DNA from: Piscinibacter lacus
GTDB taxonomy: Bacteria > Pseudomonadota > Gammaproteobacteria > Burkholderiales > Burkholderiaceae_C
Direction of reading: 5' to 3'
Assembly (NCBI RefSeq): GCF_016735685.1
Contig: NZ_JAERRA010000002.1
Coordinates: 310,001-374,000, forward strand
DNA length: 64,000 nucleotides
Part shown: positions 24,886-38,656 of the stretch, piece after piece
How positions within the stretch are numbered: the stretch's first letter is position 1
Layout: each line of letters begins with the position of its first letter
Translations under genes and position numbers: made by a program
Notes under the pieces: generated by a model
Databases searched by the model: none
The model's input: the letters and a program-made list of their open reading frames with translations, nothing else
Told to the model about the DNA's origin: nothing

Positions 24886-27207
24886 ATGTCCCACGCCACG
24901 AAGTCCCATCCCCTGAGCCTGCTCGGCCGATGCCTGAGCCTTGCCTTTGCCGTCGGCCTGAGCGCCTGCGGCGGCGATGGGGGCGACGTGAAGGGCTCCT
25001 TCATCCGCTCGGCGACCTTCCCGATCTGCGCCCAGGTCGGCTCGTCCTGCGAGAGCAGCGACGAAACGGCGGCCGAGATCGTGGCGGCCAGCGCCGACGG
25101 CATGACGCTGATCTACACCAACAGCCCGCGCGAAGAGATCGGTTTCGTCGACATCCGCGACCCGGCCGCCCCGGTGGCCCTGGGCCGCCTGGCGATGGGC
25201 GGCGAGCCCACCTCGGTCGCGGTGCGCGGCGCGGTGGCGCTGGTGGCCGTCAACACCTCGCCCAGCTTCACCGCGCCCAGCGGCGAGCTGGTGCTGGTCG
25301 ACATCGCGACCCGCAGCGTGCTGCGCCGCATCAGCCTGGGCGGCCAACCCGATGCGGTGAGCGTCAGCCCGGACGGCCGCTACGCCGCCGTGGCCATCGA
25401 GAACGAACGCGACGAGTCGGTCAACGGCGGCCAGTTGCCGCAGGGCCCGAGCGGCCGGCTGGTGGTGGTGGACATGGTCGGCGCGCCCTCGGCCTGGACG
25501 ACGCGCAATATCGCCCTGGACGGTGTGAACAGCCTCTTCCCGACCGACCTGGAGCCCGAGTACGTCGACATCAACCGCGACAACGTCGCGGTGCTGAGCC
25601 TGCAGGAGAACAACCACCTGGCGCTGGTCGACTTGGCCACGGGCACCTTGCGCGGCCAGTTCAGCGCCGGGAGCGTGAACCTGAGCGGCATCGACCTCAT
25701 GGACAACCGCCCGGCGCTGATCTCGCAAGTCGAATCCTCGGCCGACATCCGCCGCGAGCCCGACGGCGTGGCCTGGCTGTCGAGCAGCCGCTTCGCGACG
25801 GCCGACGAGGGCGACCTGGTCGGCGGCAGCCGCGGCTTCACCATCTTCAACACCGACGGCAGCGTGGCATTCAGCTCGGGCAATCTGCTCGACAGCCTGG
25901 CCGCGCGCCTGGGCCACTACCCGGACCGCCGCTCGGATGCCAAGGGCAATGAGCCGGAGAACGTCGATTCGGCCCGCTTCGGTGACGAGCAACTGCTCTT
26001 CGTCGCGTCCGAGCGTTCGAGCCTGGTCTTCGTCTTCGACGTCGCCGACCCGACCCGCCCCGTCTTCAAACAGGCGCTGCCGACCGGCCAGAACCCCGAG
26101 GGCGTGATCGCCATCCCCTCGCGCGGCCTGCTGGTGGCCGCCAGCGAAGTCGACGATCGCAGCATCCTGACGCGCGCCGGCCTGAGCATCTACCGCTACA
26201 CCGTCGACGCCACCCCGGCCTACCCCACCCTGCAATCGGCCGACCGGGCCGATGGTTCGCCCATCCCCTGGAGCGCCATGTCGGGCCTGGCCGCCTCGCC
26301 GACCGAGGCGAACACCGTCTTCGCCATCGACGACAGCTTCTTCCGCGCCAGCCGTATCTTCACGCTGGACGTGAGCGCCCGCCCGGCGGTGATCCGCCAG
26401 GAACTGCGCATCACCGACCGCAACGGCGTGCTGGCCGCCACCCCGGCGGCCGATGCCATGACGGCCAACCGCGCGACCACCTTCGACACCACCGACCGCG
26501 CGGCGATGATCAATGCCGACGGCACCGTCAACCTCGACAGCGAAGGCATTGCCATCGCGTCGGACGGCGGCTTCTGGATCGCCTCCGAAGGCGCAGGCAC
26601 CGTGGTGGGCGAGACCGGCCGGCCGGTGACCAGCGCCAACATGATCCTGAAGGTGGGCAGCGACGGCGTGATCCAGCGCGTCATCCGCCTGCCCGAGGCC
26701 GTCGACGCGATCCAGTTCCGCTTCGGCTTCGAGGGCGTGGCCGAATCGAATGACAAGCTCGTCGTCGCCTTCCAGCGCGCCTGGAACGGCGAGGGCAATC
26801 CGCGCCTGGGCATCTTCGACCTGGCGACCAGCACCTGGCGCTTCGTCTTCTACCCGCTGGAGGCGGTGACCTCGCCCAACGGCGGCTGGGTCGGCCTGTC
26901 CGAAGTGACCGCGCTGGGCAATGACGAGTTCATGGCGGTGGAGCGCGACAACCAGGGCGGCCCTGATGCCCGCATCAAGCGCCTGACCCGCTTCAGCCTG
27001 GCCGGCGTGGCCGACGGGGCCACCGTCACCAAGACCCTGGTGCGCGACCTGCTGCCCGACCTGCGCGCGGCCGGCGGCCAAGTGGTGGAGAAGATCGAAG
27101 GCGCCACCCGCCTGAGCAACGGCCGGGTGCTGATCGTCAACGACAACGACGGCGTCAACGAGAACACCGGCGAGACCCTGCTGATCGACCTGGGCCGCTT
27201 GTTCTGA
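24886..27207 (+). CDS. Esterase-like activity of phytase family lipoprotein with N-terminal propeller
   Basis: 773 residues. ATG 24886 is chosen because GGAG lies 5 bases upstream and the signal MSHATKSHPLSLLGR leads to a lipobox with C28 (GLSACGG); the frame itself is open from 24838. The N-terminal part (about 60-430) has repeats of the LVIVP/YVTN propeller type (FVDIRDPAAPVALG, LVDIATRSVLRRISLGG, VFDVADPTRP). The C-terminal part (about 450-770) is the phytase-like esterase domain (SGLAASP, VFAIDD, DSEGIAIASDGGFWIASEG, FEGVAES, FMAVERDNQGG). It may bind and cleave an extracellular ester, substrate unknown. It converges on greB across a 12-bp hairpin. Confidence 0.85.
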   Translation: MSHATKSHPLSLLGRCLSLAFAVGLSACGGDGGDVKGSFIRSATFPICAQVGSSCESSDETAAEIVAASADGMTLIYTNSPREEIGFVDIRDPAAPVALGRLAMGGEPTSVAVRGAVALVAVNTSPSFTAPSGELVLVDIATRSVLRRISLGGQPDAVSVSPDGRYAAVAIENERDESVNGGQLPQGPSGRLVVVDMVGAPSAWTTRNIALDGVNSLFPTDLEPEYVDINRDNVAVLSLQENNHLALVDLATGTLRGQFSAGSVNLSGIDLMDNRPALISQVESSADIRREPDGVAWLSSSRFATADEGDLVGGSRGFTIFNTDGSVAFSSGNLLDSLAARLGHYPDRRSDAKGNEPENVDSARFGDEQLLFVASERSSLVFVFDVADPTRPVFKQALPTGQNPEGVIAIPSRGLLVAASEVDDRSILTRAGLSIYRYTVDATPAYPTLQSADRADGSPIPWSAMSGLAASPTEANTVFAIDDSFFRASRIFTLDVSARPAVIRQELRITDRNGVLAATPAADAMTANRATTFDTTDRAAMINADGTVNLDSEGIAIASDGGFWIASEGAGTVVGETGRPVTSANMILKVGSDGVIQRVIRLPEAVDAIQFRFGFEGVAESNDKLVVAFQRAWNGEGNPRLGIFDLATSTWRFVFYPLEAVTSPNGGWVGLSEVTALGNDEFMAVERDNQGGPDARIKRLTRFSLAGVADGATVTKTLVRDLLPDLRAAGGQVVEKIEGATRLSNGRVLIVNDNDGVNENTGETLLIDLGRLF

Positions 27208-27213
27208 GCCCGG

Positions 27214-27241
27214 CCCGGCGGCGGCCTCAGCCGCCGCCGGG
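27214..27241. terminator. 12-bp perfect hairpin with the greB stop codon in its loop
   Basis: CCCGGCGGCGGC (27214-27225) pairs with GCCGCCGCCGGG (27230-27241) across a 4-base loop CTCA; the TCA part is the greB stop codon on the minus strand. The hairpin separates the convergent phytase-like and greB genes and is symmetric, so it could act in both directions, although neither side has a T run. Confidence 0.55.
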
Positions 27242-27793
27242 TGCCGGATAGCGCACGGCCAGCACGCTCAGCGTGCTCGGCCCGCCCGGGGTCATGAGCG
27301 TGACCTCGTCGCCCACCCGGGCCTTGAGCAGCGCACGGGCCACCGGCGCGATCCAACTGATTTCGCCGGCCTGGCTGTCGGCCTCGTCGATGCCCTTGAT
27401 GGTGACGCTGCGCTCGACGCCCTCGCCGTCTTCGTAGGTGACGGTGGCGCCGAAGAAGACCTGGTCGCGGCCGTGGTGCGCGCTGGGGTCGGTGACTTCG
27501 GCAATGTCCAGGCGCTTGGTCAGGAAGCGGATGCGGCGGTCGATCTCGCGCAGGCGCTTCTTGCCGTAGAGGTAGTCGCCGTTCTCGCTGCGGTCGCCGT
27601 TCTTGGCGGCCCAGGAGACGGTCTCGACCACCTTGGGCCGCTCCTCGTCCAGCAAGTGAATCAGTTCGGCGCGCAGCCGGGCATGGCCGGCCGGGGTGAT
27701 GTAGTTCTTGCCGCCGGGCGGCAGCGGCGGCAGGCCGGGAAGGTCCTCGTCCTCGTCGCTGCCCTCGGTCTCGCGGGTGAAGGCCTTGCTCAT
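27227..27793 (-). CDS. greB: Transcription elongation factor GreB
   Basis: 188 residues. GreB enters the RNA polymerase secondary channel and triggers cleavage of backtracked RNA. The N-terminal coiled coil is seen from YITPAGHARLRAELIHLL to RIRFLTKRLD, with the tip acids in NGDRSENGDY; the C-terminal domain has FFGATVTYED and ISWIAPVARALLKARVGDEV. The acidic leader EGSDEDEDLPGLPPLPPGG (about 10-28) is longer than in E. coli GreB (about 158 residues). Its ATG overlaps the stop of trmJ (ATGA), so the two are co-translated. Its final Gly-rich codons form one arm of a hairpin. Confidence 0.93.
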   Translation of the reverse strand: MSKAFTRETEGSDEDEDLPGLPPLPPGGKNYITPAGHARLRAELIHLLDEERPKVVETVSWAAKNGDRSENGDYLYGKKRLREIDRRIRFLTKRLDIAEVTDPSAHHGRDQVFFGATVTYEDGEGVERSVTIKGIDEADSQAGEISWIAPVARALLKARVGDEVTLMTPGGPSTLSVLAVRYPAPGGG

Positions 27794-28557
27794 GGCCGCG
27801 ATTGTCCGGCGCCGCCGGCGGCACGCTCCAGCATGGCCTTGGCGATGCCGCGCAGCAGGTGCACTTCCTCCTGCGTGGGCTGGGCCCGGTTGATCAGGGC
27901 ATTCAGCCGCGGCAGGGCCTTCTTGGGCGCGGCCGGGTCGAGGAAGCCGGTGGCGACCAGGGCCTCGCGCCAGTGCGCCAGCAAACCCTGCACGGCCGCG
28001 GCATCGGCCAGGACCGGGTCGAGGCGGCGCTCGGCCGCGCCGAAGCCGCCCAGCGCGCAGCGCCACTCATAAGCCATCAACTGCACCGCCTGGGCCAGGT
28101 TGAGCGAGCCGTAGCCCGGCGCGGTCGGGATGCTCAGCACGCTGTGGCAGCGGTAAACATCGTCGTTCGACAGGCCGTAGCGCTCGCTGCCAAAGACGAA
28201 GCCCACGCGCGGGCCGCCCGCCGGCGGCGCGGTGGCCAGGGCTGCCAGGGCCTCGCGCGGGGCGCGGGTGGGCGGGCCGAAGTCGCGCGGGGTCATGGCG
28301 GTGGCGCAGGCATGGTCGACACCGGCCAGGGCCTCGTCCAAAGTGGCGACGATGCGGGCGCGGGTCAGCACATCGGCCGCGCCACTGGCCAGGGCCACCG
28401 TCTCCTCGCGGCTCAGCACATCGGCAAAGCGCGGCGCCACCAGCACCAGACGGCCGAAGCCCATGACCTTGATCGCGCGCGCCGCCGCGCCCACATTGCC
28501 GGCATGGCTGGTGCCCACCAGGATGAAGGTGCTGGGATCGGCAGTGACATCGTTCAT
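27790..28557 (-). CDS. trmJ: tRNA (cytidine/uridine-2'-O-)-methyltransferase TrmJ
   Basis: 255 residues of the SPOUT superfamily. TrmJ methylates the 2'-O of C32/U32 in the anticodon loop. The N-terminal segment FILVGTSHAGNVGAAARAIKVMGF (first part, residues 11 on), GFVFGSERYGLSN and the knot segment IPTAPGYGSLNLAQAVQLMAYE are typical; the C-terminal helical extension (LPRLNALINRAQPTQEEVHLLRG) separates TrmJ from TrmL. It is the first gene of trmJ-greB, joined by an ATGA overlap. It is divergent from suhB across 241 bp. No ribosome site is obvious. Confidence 0.93.
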   Translation of the reverse strand: MNDVTADPSTFILVGTSHAGNVGAAARAIKVMGFGRLVLVAPRFADVLSREETVALASGAADVLTRARIVATLDEALAGVDHACATAMTPRDFGPPTRAPREALAALATAPPAGGPRVGFVFGSERYGLSNDDVYRCHSVLSIPTAPGYGSLNLAQAVQLMAYEWRCALGGFGAAERRLDPVLADAAAVQGLLAHWREALVATGFLDPAAPKKALPRLNALINRAQPTQEEVHLLRGIAKAMLERAAGGAGQSRP

Positions 28558-28660
28558 GGCGGGGCGTGGGTCAAAGGGCGGCGGCGCGGCGGCCGGATCC
28601 CTCAGTGTCGCGCCCGTGCCGCAGGCCGGCGCGCGGGCCGGGCGGCGCGGGTCGCGCGGC

Positions 28661-28666
28661 TAAACT
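28661..28666 (+). promoter_or_regulatory. Possible -10 element (TAAACT) upstream of suhB
   Basis: TAAACT stands out in a very GC-rich 241-bp gap between trmJ and suhB and lies 132 bases before the suhB ATG. No good -35 box is seen. Confidence 0.3.
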
Positions 28667-28798
28667 CGGGGGTTACCCGGGTGCTGCCGGCGGCCAGGCG
28701 CCGCGACGATGCACCCCGCTCTTTGTCCCCGCCACCGCCCTGCCGATGCCGCCTTCGCGGCCGCATCGGCCCGCACCCCTCGCCCCGCGCCGCACCCC

Positions 28799-30151
28799 AT
28801 GTCCCAGACCCTGCATCCCATGCTCAACATCGCGATCAAGGCCGCACGGGCCGCGGGCGCGATCATCAACCGGGCGGCGCTGGACATCGAGCGCGTGCAG
28901 GTCACCGCCAAGTCGCACAACGACTTCGTGACCGAAGTGGACAGCGCGGCCGAGATGGCCATCATCGACACCGTGCTGCAGGCCTATCCGGGCCACGGCA
29001 TCCTGGCCGAGGAATCGGGGCGGACCCACGGCGCGCGCGACAGCGAGTACGTCTGGATCATCGATCCGCTCGATGGCACGACCAACTTCATCCACGGCTT
29101 CCCGGTCTATGCGGTCTCGATCGCGCTGGCCTTCCGCGGCCAGGTGCAGCAGGCCGTCGTCTACGACCCGGCGCGCAACGACCTGTTCTACGCCAGCAAG
29201 GGCAAGGGCGCTTACCTGAACGACCGCCGCCTGCGCGTCTCCAAGCGCAGCCGCATGCTGGAAGCCCTGATCGGCACCGGCTTCCCCTTCCGCAAGGGCG
29301 ACAACTTCAAGCGCTACCTGAAGATCTTCGAGGACGTGATGCAGGTCTGCGCCGGCCTGCGCCGCCCGGGCGCTGCCGCGCTGGACCTGTGCTACGTGGC
29401 CGCCGGCTGGTACGACGGCTTCTTCGAGACCGGCCTGAACCCCTGGGACGTGGCCGCGGGCTCGCTGATCATCACCGAGGCCGGCGGCCTGGTCGGCAAT
29501 TTCACCGGCGAGGCCGACTTCCTGCACCAGCGCGAGCTGGTGGCCGGCAACCCGCGCATCTATGCCCAGCTCGTGCAGATCCTGGCGCCCTACACCCGGG
29601 TGATCAAAGACGAACCGGCCGAAGCGGCCGGCATCGCCGGCCAGGCCGCCCGGCCGGCGGTGAAGCCGCGCGCGGCGCCGCGCAAGCTTGCGGCCGAGGC
29701 CGATCCCGAGGCCGCCACCCTGGCCTTCCTGCAGCCCATCGTCGGCGACGCGGTCGACGCCCCGCCGCCGGCCCCTGCCGAGGCCCCGGCGCCGGTCGCG
29801 GCCCGCCCGCCGGTGCGCATCCGCAAGGCCGACCTGCCGGCCGCGCCGCCGCCGCGCGAAGTGGCCGAGCGCCGCCCGCGGCCGCCCGCCGCGCCCTTCG
29901 TGCCCAGCGAACGCAGCCTGGCCAAGGCGGCGGCCGAAGCCGCCTTCGCGCCGGCCGAGCCGCAGGACGAGGCCGAGCCCGCGGCCTGGGACGAGCGCCC
30001 CGAAGCCGAGGCGCCCGAGGCCGATGCCCGCTTCGAGACGCCGGACCCGCAAGCCATCGACCCGCAGGACCACGACGAAGCGACCGAGGCCGATCCCGGC
30101 CCCGACGACGCGCCGCCGCGCCGCCGCCCCGACGAAGACGCGCCCTTCTGA
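28799..30151 (+). CDS. suhB: Inositol monophosphatase family protein SuhB with long C-terminal tail
   Basis: 450 residues; SuhB is usually about 265. The catalytic part is complete: the metal site E71/E72 (LAEESG), DPLDGTTNF (D89, D92) and WDVAAG (D217). SuhB hydrolyses inositol monophosphate and in E. coli also joins the rRNA antitermination complex with NusA. From about residue 270 to 450 the protein is low in complexity, rich in Ala, Pro, Glu and Arg, with no recognisable fold, and looks disordered (for example [23 protein letters not shown]). The frame is unbroken and codon use matches the neighbours. ATG 28799 gives [12 protein letters not shown], the normal SuhB start. mutS begins 92 bp downstream. 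Confidence 0.92.
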   Translation: MSQTLHPMLNIAIKAARAAGAIINRAALDIERVQVTAKSHNDFVTEVDSAAEMAIIDTVLQAYPGHGILAEESGRTHGARDSEYVWIIDPLDGTTNFIHGFPVYAVSIALAFRGQVQQAVVYDPARNDLFYASKGKGAYLNDRRLRVSKRSRMLEALIGTGFPFRKGDNFKRYLKIFEDVMQVCAGLRRPGAAALDLCYVAAGWYDGFFETGLNPWDVAAGSLIITEAGGLVGNFTGEADFLHQRELVAGNPRIYAQLVQILAPYTRVIKDEPAEAAGIAGQAARPAVKPRAAPRKLAAEADPEAATLAFLQPIVGDAVDAPPPAPAEAPAPVAARPPVRIRKADLPAAPPPREVAERRPRPPAAPFVPSERSLAKAAAEAAFAPAEPQDEAEPAAWDERPEAEAPEADARFETPDPQAIDPQDHDEATEADPGPDDAPPRRRPDEDAPF

Positions 30152-30243
30152 GGCCCTGCCGCCTGCGGTCCGGCCCGGTGCTCCGGCATCCGGCCCGGCC
30201 CTTGTCCTGACCCGCTTTCCGTCCAGCCCCCCGCTGCCCTGCG

Positions 30244-32951
30244 ATGGCGATCGCCCCCCCGGACCTCAGCGCCCACACCCCGGTGATGGCGCAGTACCTG
30301 CGCCTGAAGGCCGCGCATGAAGACGCGCTGCTGTTCTTCCGCATGGGCGATTTCTACGAGCTGTTCTACGAGGACGCGCGGCGCGCCAACGCCCTGCTCG
30401 ACCTGACCCTGACCGTGCGCGGCCAGAGCGCGGGCGAGCCGGTGGTGATGGCCGGCGTGCCGGTGCATGCGGTCGAGAGCTACCTGGCCAAGTTCATCCG
30501 CCTGGGCTGCTCGGTGGCGATCGCCGAGCAAGTGGGCGATGTGGCCAGCGCCAAAGGCCCGGTCGAGCGGCAGGTCGTGCGCGTGGTCACGCCCGGCACC
30601 GTCACCGACAGCGAGCTGCTCGATGAGCGCGCCGACACCCTGCTGCTGGCCGCCCACCGCCGCCGCGGCCGTTGGGGCCTGGCCTGGCTGGGCCTGTCCA
30701 GCGGCCGCCTGGGCCTGGCCGAATGCGGCGAGGCCGAGCTGCCCGGCTGGCTGGCGCGGCTGGCGCCGGCCGAGCTGCTGCTGGCCGCCGACGAGGCCCA
30801 GGCCCTGTCGCCCGCAGCCCAGGCGGCGTGCAGCGCCGCGCTGACGCGCCGCCCGCCCTGGGGCTTCGACACCGCGCTGGGCCACCGCAAGCTGTGCGCG
30901 CTGCTGCATGTGCAGAACCTGGCCGGACACCAGGCCGAGGCCCTGGGCCTGGCCCAGGCCGCCGCCGGCGCCCTGCTGGCCTATGCCGAGCACACCAGCG
31001 GCGGCCGCGCCCTGGCCCATGTGCAGGACCTGCAGGTCGAACAGGCCAGCGCGCTGATCGAGCTGCCGCCCAGCACCCTGCGCAATCTGGAGATCACCCA
31101 GACCCTGCGCGGCGAGAAGGCGCCGACCCTGCTGTCCCTGCTCGACCGCTGCGTGACCGGCATGGGCAGCCGCGCCCTGCGCCTGTGGCTGACCCATCCG
31201 CTGCGCGAGCGCACGGTGGCGCGCGGGCGGCAGGCCGCGATCGGCCGCCTGATCGCGCACGGGCCCGAGCCGCTGCGCGAGGCGCTCAAGGGCATCAGCG
31301 ATGTCGAGCGCTGCGCCGCCCGCATCGCGCTGCGCCAGGTGCGGCCGCGCGAGCTGGCCGGCCTGCGCAGCACGCTGCTGGCCCTGCCGGCGCTGCGCGA
31401 GGCCCTGCCGCCTGCCGGCGATGCGCTGCTCGACAGCCTGGCCGCCGCGCTGCACGCCGAGCCGGCCGTGCTGGACTTGCTGCAGCGCATGCTGGCGGCC
31501 GAGCCCCCCGTGCTGCTGCGCGAGGGCGGCGTGATCGCCCCCGGCTTCGACGCGACGCTGGACACGCTGCGCGGCCTCAGCCAGAACTGCGACCAGTTCC
31601 TGATCGACCTGGAAACCCGCGAGCGCGCCCGCACCGGCATCCCCAACCTGCGGGTGCAGTTCAACAAGGTCCACGGCTTCCACATCGAGGTGACGGCCGG
31701 CCAGACCGGCAAGGTGCCGGCCGACTACCAGCGCCGCCAGACCCTGAAGAACGCCGAGCGCTACACCACGCCCGAGCTGAAGGCCTTCGAGGACCAGGCC
31801 CTGTCGGCCCAGGAGCGCGCGCTGGCGCGCGAAAAGTGGCTGTGGGAGCGGCTGCTCGATGCGCTGCTCGGCAGCCTGGAGACCGAGGATGCACAGGCCC
31901 TGGGCCTGGCGCCGATCCAGCCCGCGCCGCTGGCCGCGCTGGGCCGCCTGGCCCAGGCCCTGGCCGGCCTGGACGCCCTGGCGGCCCTGGCCGAACGCGC
32001 GGCCACGCTGAACTGGTGCGCGCCGGTCTTTGTCGCTGCGCCGGGCTTGCAGATCGAGGCCGGTCGCCATCCGGTGGTCGAAGCCCGCCTGGCCGAGACC
32101 GGTGGCGGGCCCTTCATGCCCAATGACTGCCGGCTGGATGCGAAGACCCGCATGCTGCTGATCACCGGCCCGAACATGGGCGGCAAGAGCACCTACATGC
32201 GGCAGGTGGCGCTGATCGCGCTGCTGGGCGCGATCGGCTCCTGGGTGCCGGCGCGGCGCTGCCAGCTCGGGCCGCTGGACGCGATCCACACCCGCATCGG
32301 CGCGGCCGACGACCTGGCCAACGCCCAGTCCACCTTCATGCTGGAGATGAGCGAGGCCGCCGCCATCCTGCATGGCGCGACGGACCAGTCCCTGGTGCTG
32401 ATGGACGAGATCGGCCGTGGCACCTCGACCCGCGACGGCCTGGCCCTGGCCCGCGCGATCGCCCGCCACCTGCACGAGCGCAACCGCGCCTGCACCCTGT
32501 TCGCGACCCACTACTTCGAGCTGACCGCCCTGGCCGCCCACCTGCAGGGCCTGCAGAACGTGCACGTGGCCGCCGCGCAGACCGGCGAGCATGAGGACAT
32601 CGTCTTCCTGCACGAGATCCAGCCCGGCCCCGCCAGCCGCAGCTATGGCGTGCAGGTCGCGCGCCTGGCCGGCATGCCGCCGGCCGTGCTGCGCGAGGCG
32701 CGCGCGCTGCTGGAGGCGATCGACCAGCGCGAGGCCGCCGAGCGGCCGCAGATCGAGCTGTTCGCGGCGCCGCCCGAAGCCGAAGCGGAGCCCGTGCAAG
32801 AAGTCCACGTCGCCCCCGCGCCCGAGCCGGCCCCCGCCGCCCTGCTCGCCGCCCTGGCCGCGATCGAACCCGATCAGCTCAGCCCGCGCGAGGCGCTGGC
32901 GGCGCTCTACCAGCTCAAATCCCTGCAACCTCCCCACACGCCAGGCAAACC

Positions 32952-32955
<4 letters not shown>
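30244..32955 (+). CDS. mutS: DNA mismatch repair protein MutS
   Basis: 903 residues. MutS clamps on mismatches and recruits MutL. The mismatch-reading F-x-E motif is F37-Y-E39 within MGDFYELF. The Walker A loop GPNMGGKST begins near residue 642, followed by [15 protein letters not shown], the Walker B/D-loop [12 protein letters not shown] and FATHYFELT. The C-terminal region after about residue 820 is Pro/Ala/Glu-rich before the dimer/tetramer helix [12 protein letters not shown]. No ribosome site is clear. Its TGA overlaps the ATG of the Anbu gene (ATGA), which links them in translation. Confidence 0.97.
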
Positions 32956-36901
<3,946 letters not shown>

Positions 36902-36931
36902 GCCGGGCGCGGCCCCATCGAGCTGCCCGAC

Positions 36932-37216
36932 ATGCCCGCGATGCGCTGGCTCCCCGCAAGCCTGGCCGGACTGCTTCTGCTGGTGCAGGCGCAGCTCTGG
37001 CTGGGCGACAGCGGCATGGCGCAGCAGGTCCGATTGCAGGGCGAGCTGAAGGCCCTGGAAGCCCGCAACGAACAGGCGCGCGAACACAATGCGCGCCTGC
37101 TGGCCGAAGTGCGCGACCTGCGCGAAGGGCTGGAGCTGCTCGAAGAGCGGGCCCGCGTCGAACTGGGCATGGTCCAGCCCGACGAGATCGTCGTGCAGTT
37201 CGGCCCGCGCCGCTGA
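36932..37216 (+). CDS. ftsB: Cell division protein FtsB
   Basis: 94 residues: a single membrane helix (about 6-22), then a periplasmic coiled coil rich in Leu, Glu and Arg (about 30-75) and a short C-terminal part ending ARVELGMVQPDEIVVQF. FtsB joins FtsL and FtsQ in the divisome and helps activate septal peptidoglycan synthesis. ATG 36932 or ATG 36941 may be the start. Position directly after eno is the conserved place for ftsB, which supports an otherwise short and variable protein. Confidence 0.9.
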   Translation: MPAMRWLPASLAGLLLLVQAQLWLGDSGMAQQVRLQGELKALEARNEQAREHNARLLAEVRDLREGLELLEERARVELGMVQPDEIVVQFGPRR

Positions 37217-37311
37217 GCGCGGCCGGGCTGCCGCCGCCGCGGGCGCCCGGCGCGCCCGCCCCCCCTGTCCCCCACCGCCCTGGCGCACGCCATGCCGGCC
37301 CTGCCCCTGCG

Positions 37312-37956
37312 ATGAGCGAGCTGGCCTCTCTTCCCGTCCCGCTGGCCGCGGCCCTGGCCTGGTTGCAGGCCGAGACGCTGCACGGCCTGAGCAGCCGCGC
37401 CGAGCTGATCGGCGCCTTGCTGGGCCTGGCCATGGTGGTCTGCAACATCCGCGTGCATGCGGCGGCCTGGCCGCTGGCCATCCTCAGCTCGGCGCTCTAC
37501 GGCCTGGTCTTCTGGAACGACCGGCTCTACGGCAATGCGGCGCTGCAACTGCTCTTCATCGCCATGGCCGCCCTGGGCTGGTGGCAGTGGCTGCACGGCC
37601 GAGAAGCCGATGGCCAGGCCCTGCGCGTGCGCTGGCTGCTGCCGCGCCAGCGCCTGGCGGCCCTGCTGGCCCTGGCCCTGCTGTGGCCGCTGCTGGCCCT
37701 GGGCCTGCACCACGGCACCGACACCGGCGCGGCCTGGCTGGATGCCTTCGTGACTGCGGGCAGCGTGGTCGCGCAAGTCCTGCTGGTGCGCAAGCGGGTC
37801 GAGCACTGGTGGGGCTGGGTCGCGGTGAATGCCGTGGCGATCGGCCTCTTCCTGCAGCAGGGCCTGCTGCTGAGCGCGGGGCTCTACGGCCTCTTCCTGG
37901 GCATGGCCCTGCTGGGCCTGCGGGCCTGGGCGGGCCGGGCCAGCGCGCGGGCCTGA
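37312..37956 (+). CDS. pnuC: Nicotinamide riboside transporter PnuC
   Basis: 214 residues with about seven hydrophobic helices and the PnuC pattern: ELIGALLGLAMVVCNIR, WPLAILSSALYGLVFWND, YGNAALQLLFIAMAALGWWQW and, near the C-terminus, VEHWWGWVAVNA. PnuC lets nicotinamide riboside in down its gradient. ATG 37312 is chosen because the conserved part starts within 30 residues. It is followed after 22 bp by a P-loop kinase of the NadR type, which would trap the riboside by phosphorylation. Together they form an NAD salvage unit placed after ftsB. Confidence 0.9.
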   Translation: MSELASLPVPLAAALAWLQAETLHGLSSRAELIGALLGLAMVVCNIRVHAAAWPLAILSSALYGLVFWNDRLYGNAALQLLFIAMAALGWWQWLHGREADGQALRVRWLLPRQRLAALLALALLWPLLALGLHHGTDTGAAWLDAFVTAGSVVAQVLLVRKRVEHWWGWVAVNAVAIGLFLQQGLLLSAGLYGLFLGMALLGLRAWAGRASARA

Positions 37957-37978
37957 GGCCGCGGACGGAGTCGCCACC

Positions 37979-38656
37979 ATGCCCGGCCTGGTGATCGCGC
38001 TGCTCGGCGCGGAGAGCAGCGGCAAGTCCACCCTGGCCCATGCGCTGGCGCTGACGCTGCGCGGCGAGGGCCACGATGCGGTCGTCGTCGGCGAATGGCT
38101 GCGCGACTTCTGTGCCGCCGCCGGCCGCACGCCGCGCCAGGACGAGCAGGCCGGCATCGCCGCCGAGCAGCAGCGCCGCATCGAGCTCGCCGCCGCCCGC
38201 CATGACCTGGTGCTGGCCGACACCACCGGCTTGCAGACCGCCGTCTACAGCGAGATCGTCTTCGGCGACCGCAGCCTCTACCCCGCCACCGGCGCCGCCC
38301 ACCGCGCGACCGTGGCCCGCACCCTGCTGACCGGCCTGGACCTGCCCTGGCAGGCCGACGGCCTGCAGCGCGACGGCCCGCAGGTGCGCGCGCCGGTCGA
38401 CCGCCTGCTGCGTGCGCAATTGCAGGCCCTGGGTCTGGACCATCGCGTGATCTACGGCCTCGACGAAGCCCGCACCGCCGCCGCCCGGGCCGCGCTCGAC
38501 GGCCTGCACGGCCTGGCGCCGGCCGCGGCACCGGCCTGGCGCAGCGCCGACGAGGGCGCGCCCTTCAGCCGCTGGCGCGCGCGCTGCCTGGAATGCCTGG
38601 ACCCGGCCTGCGAAAGGCTGGACCATGCGCGCCTTGCCGGGCCGCCGAGCGGCTGA
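37979..38656 (+). CDS. NadR-type nicotinamide riboside kinase
   Basis: 225 residues. An AAA/P-loop domain of the NadR/Ttd14 type: Walker [10 protein letters not shown] (10-18), the GEWLRDF segment and [20 protein letters not shown] (acidic pair D-T-T). Only the ribosyl-nicotinamide kinase half of NadR is present; there is no helix-turn-helix and no adenylyltransferase domain. It should turn nicotinamide riboside into NMN. GGAG lies 8 bases before the ATG. It follows pnuC by 22 bp and forms a functional pair with it. The last 40 residues ([18 protein letters not shown]) contain three cysteines and are not part of the kinase fold. Confidence 0.82.
   Translation: MPGLVIALLGAESSGKSTLAHALALTLRGEGHDAVVVGEWLRDFCAAAGRTPRQDEQAGIAAEQQRRIELAAARHDLVLADTTGLQTAVYSEIVFGDRSLYPATGAAHRATVARTLLTGLDLPWQADGLQRDGPQVRAPVDRLLRAQLQALGLDHRVIYGLDEARTAAARAALDGLHGLAPAAAPAWRSADEGAPFSRWRARCLECLDPACERLDHARLAGPPSG

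Noticed and set aside
27790..27793. Frameshift between greB and trmJ
   Set aside because: The 4-base overlap ATGA is a normal stop/start overlap; both proteins are complete.
29590..32937. A 1115-codon minus-strand frame rich in Gln, Gly and Arg
   Set aside because: It is antisense to mutS and the suhB tail, with no domain or leader.
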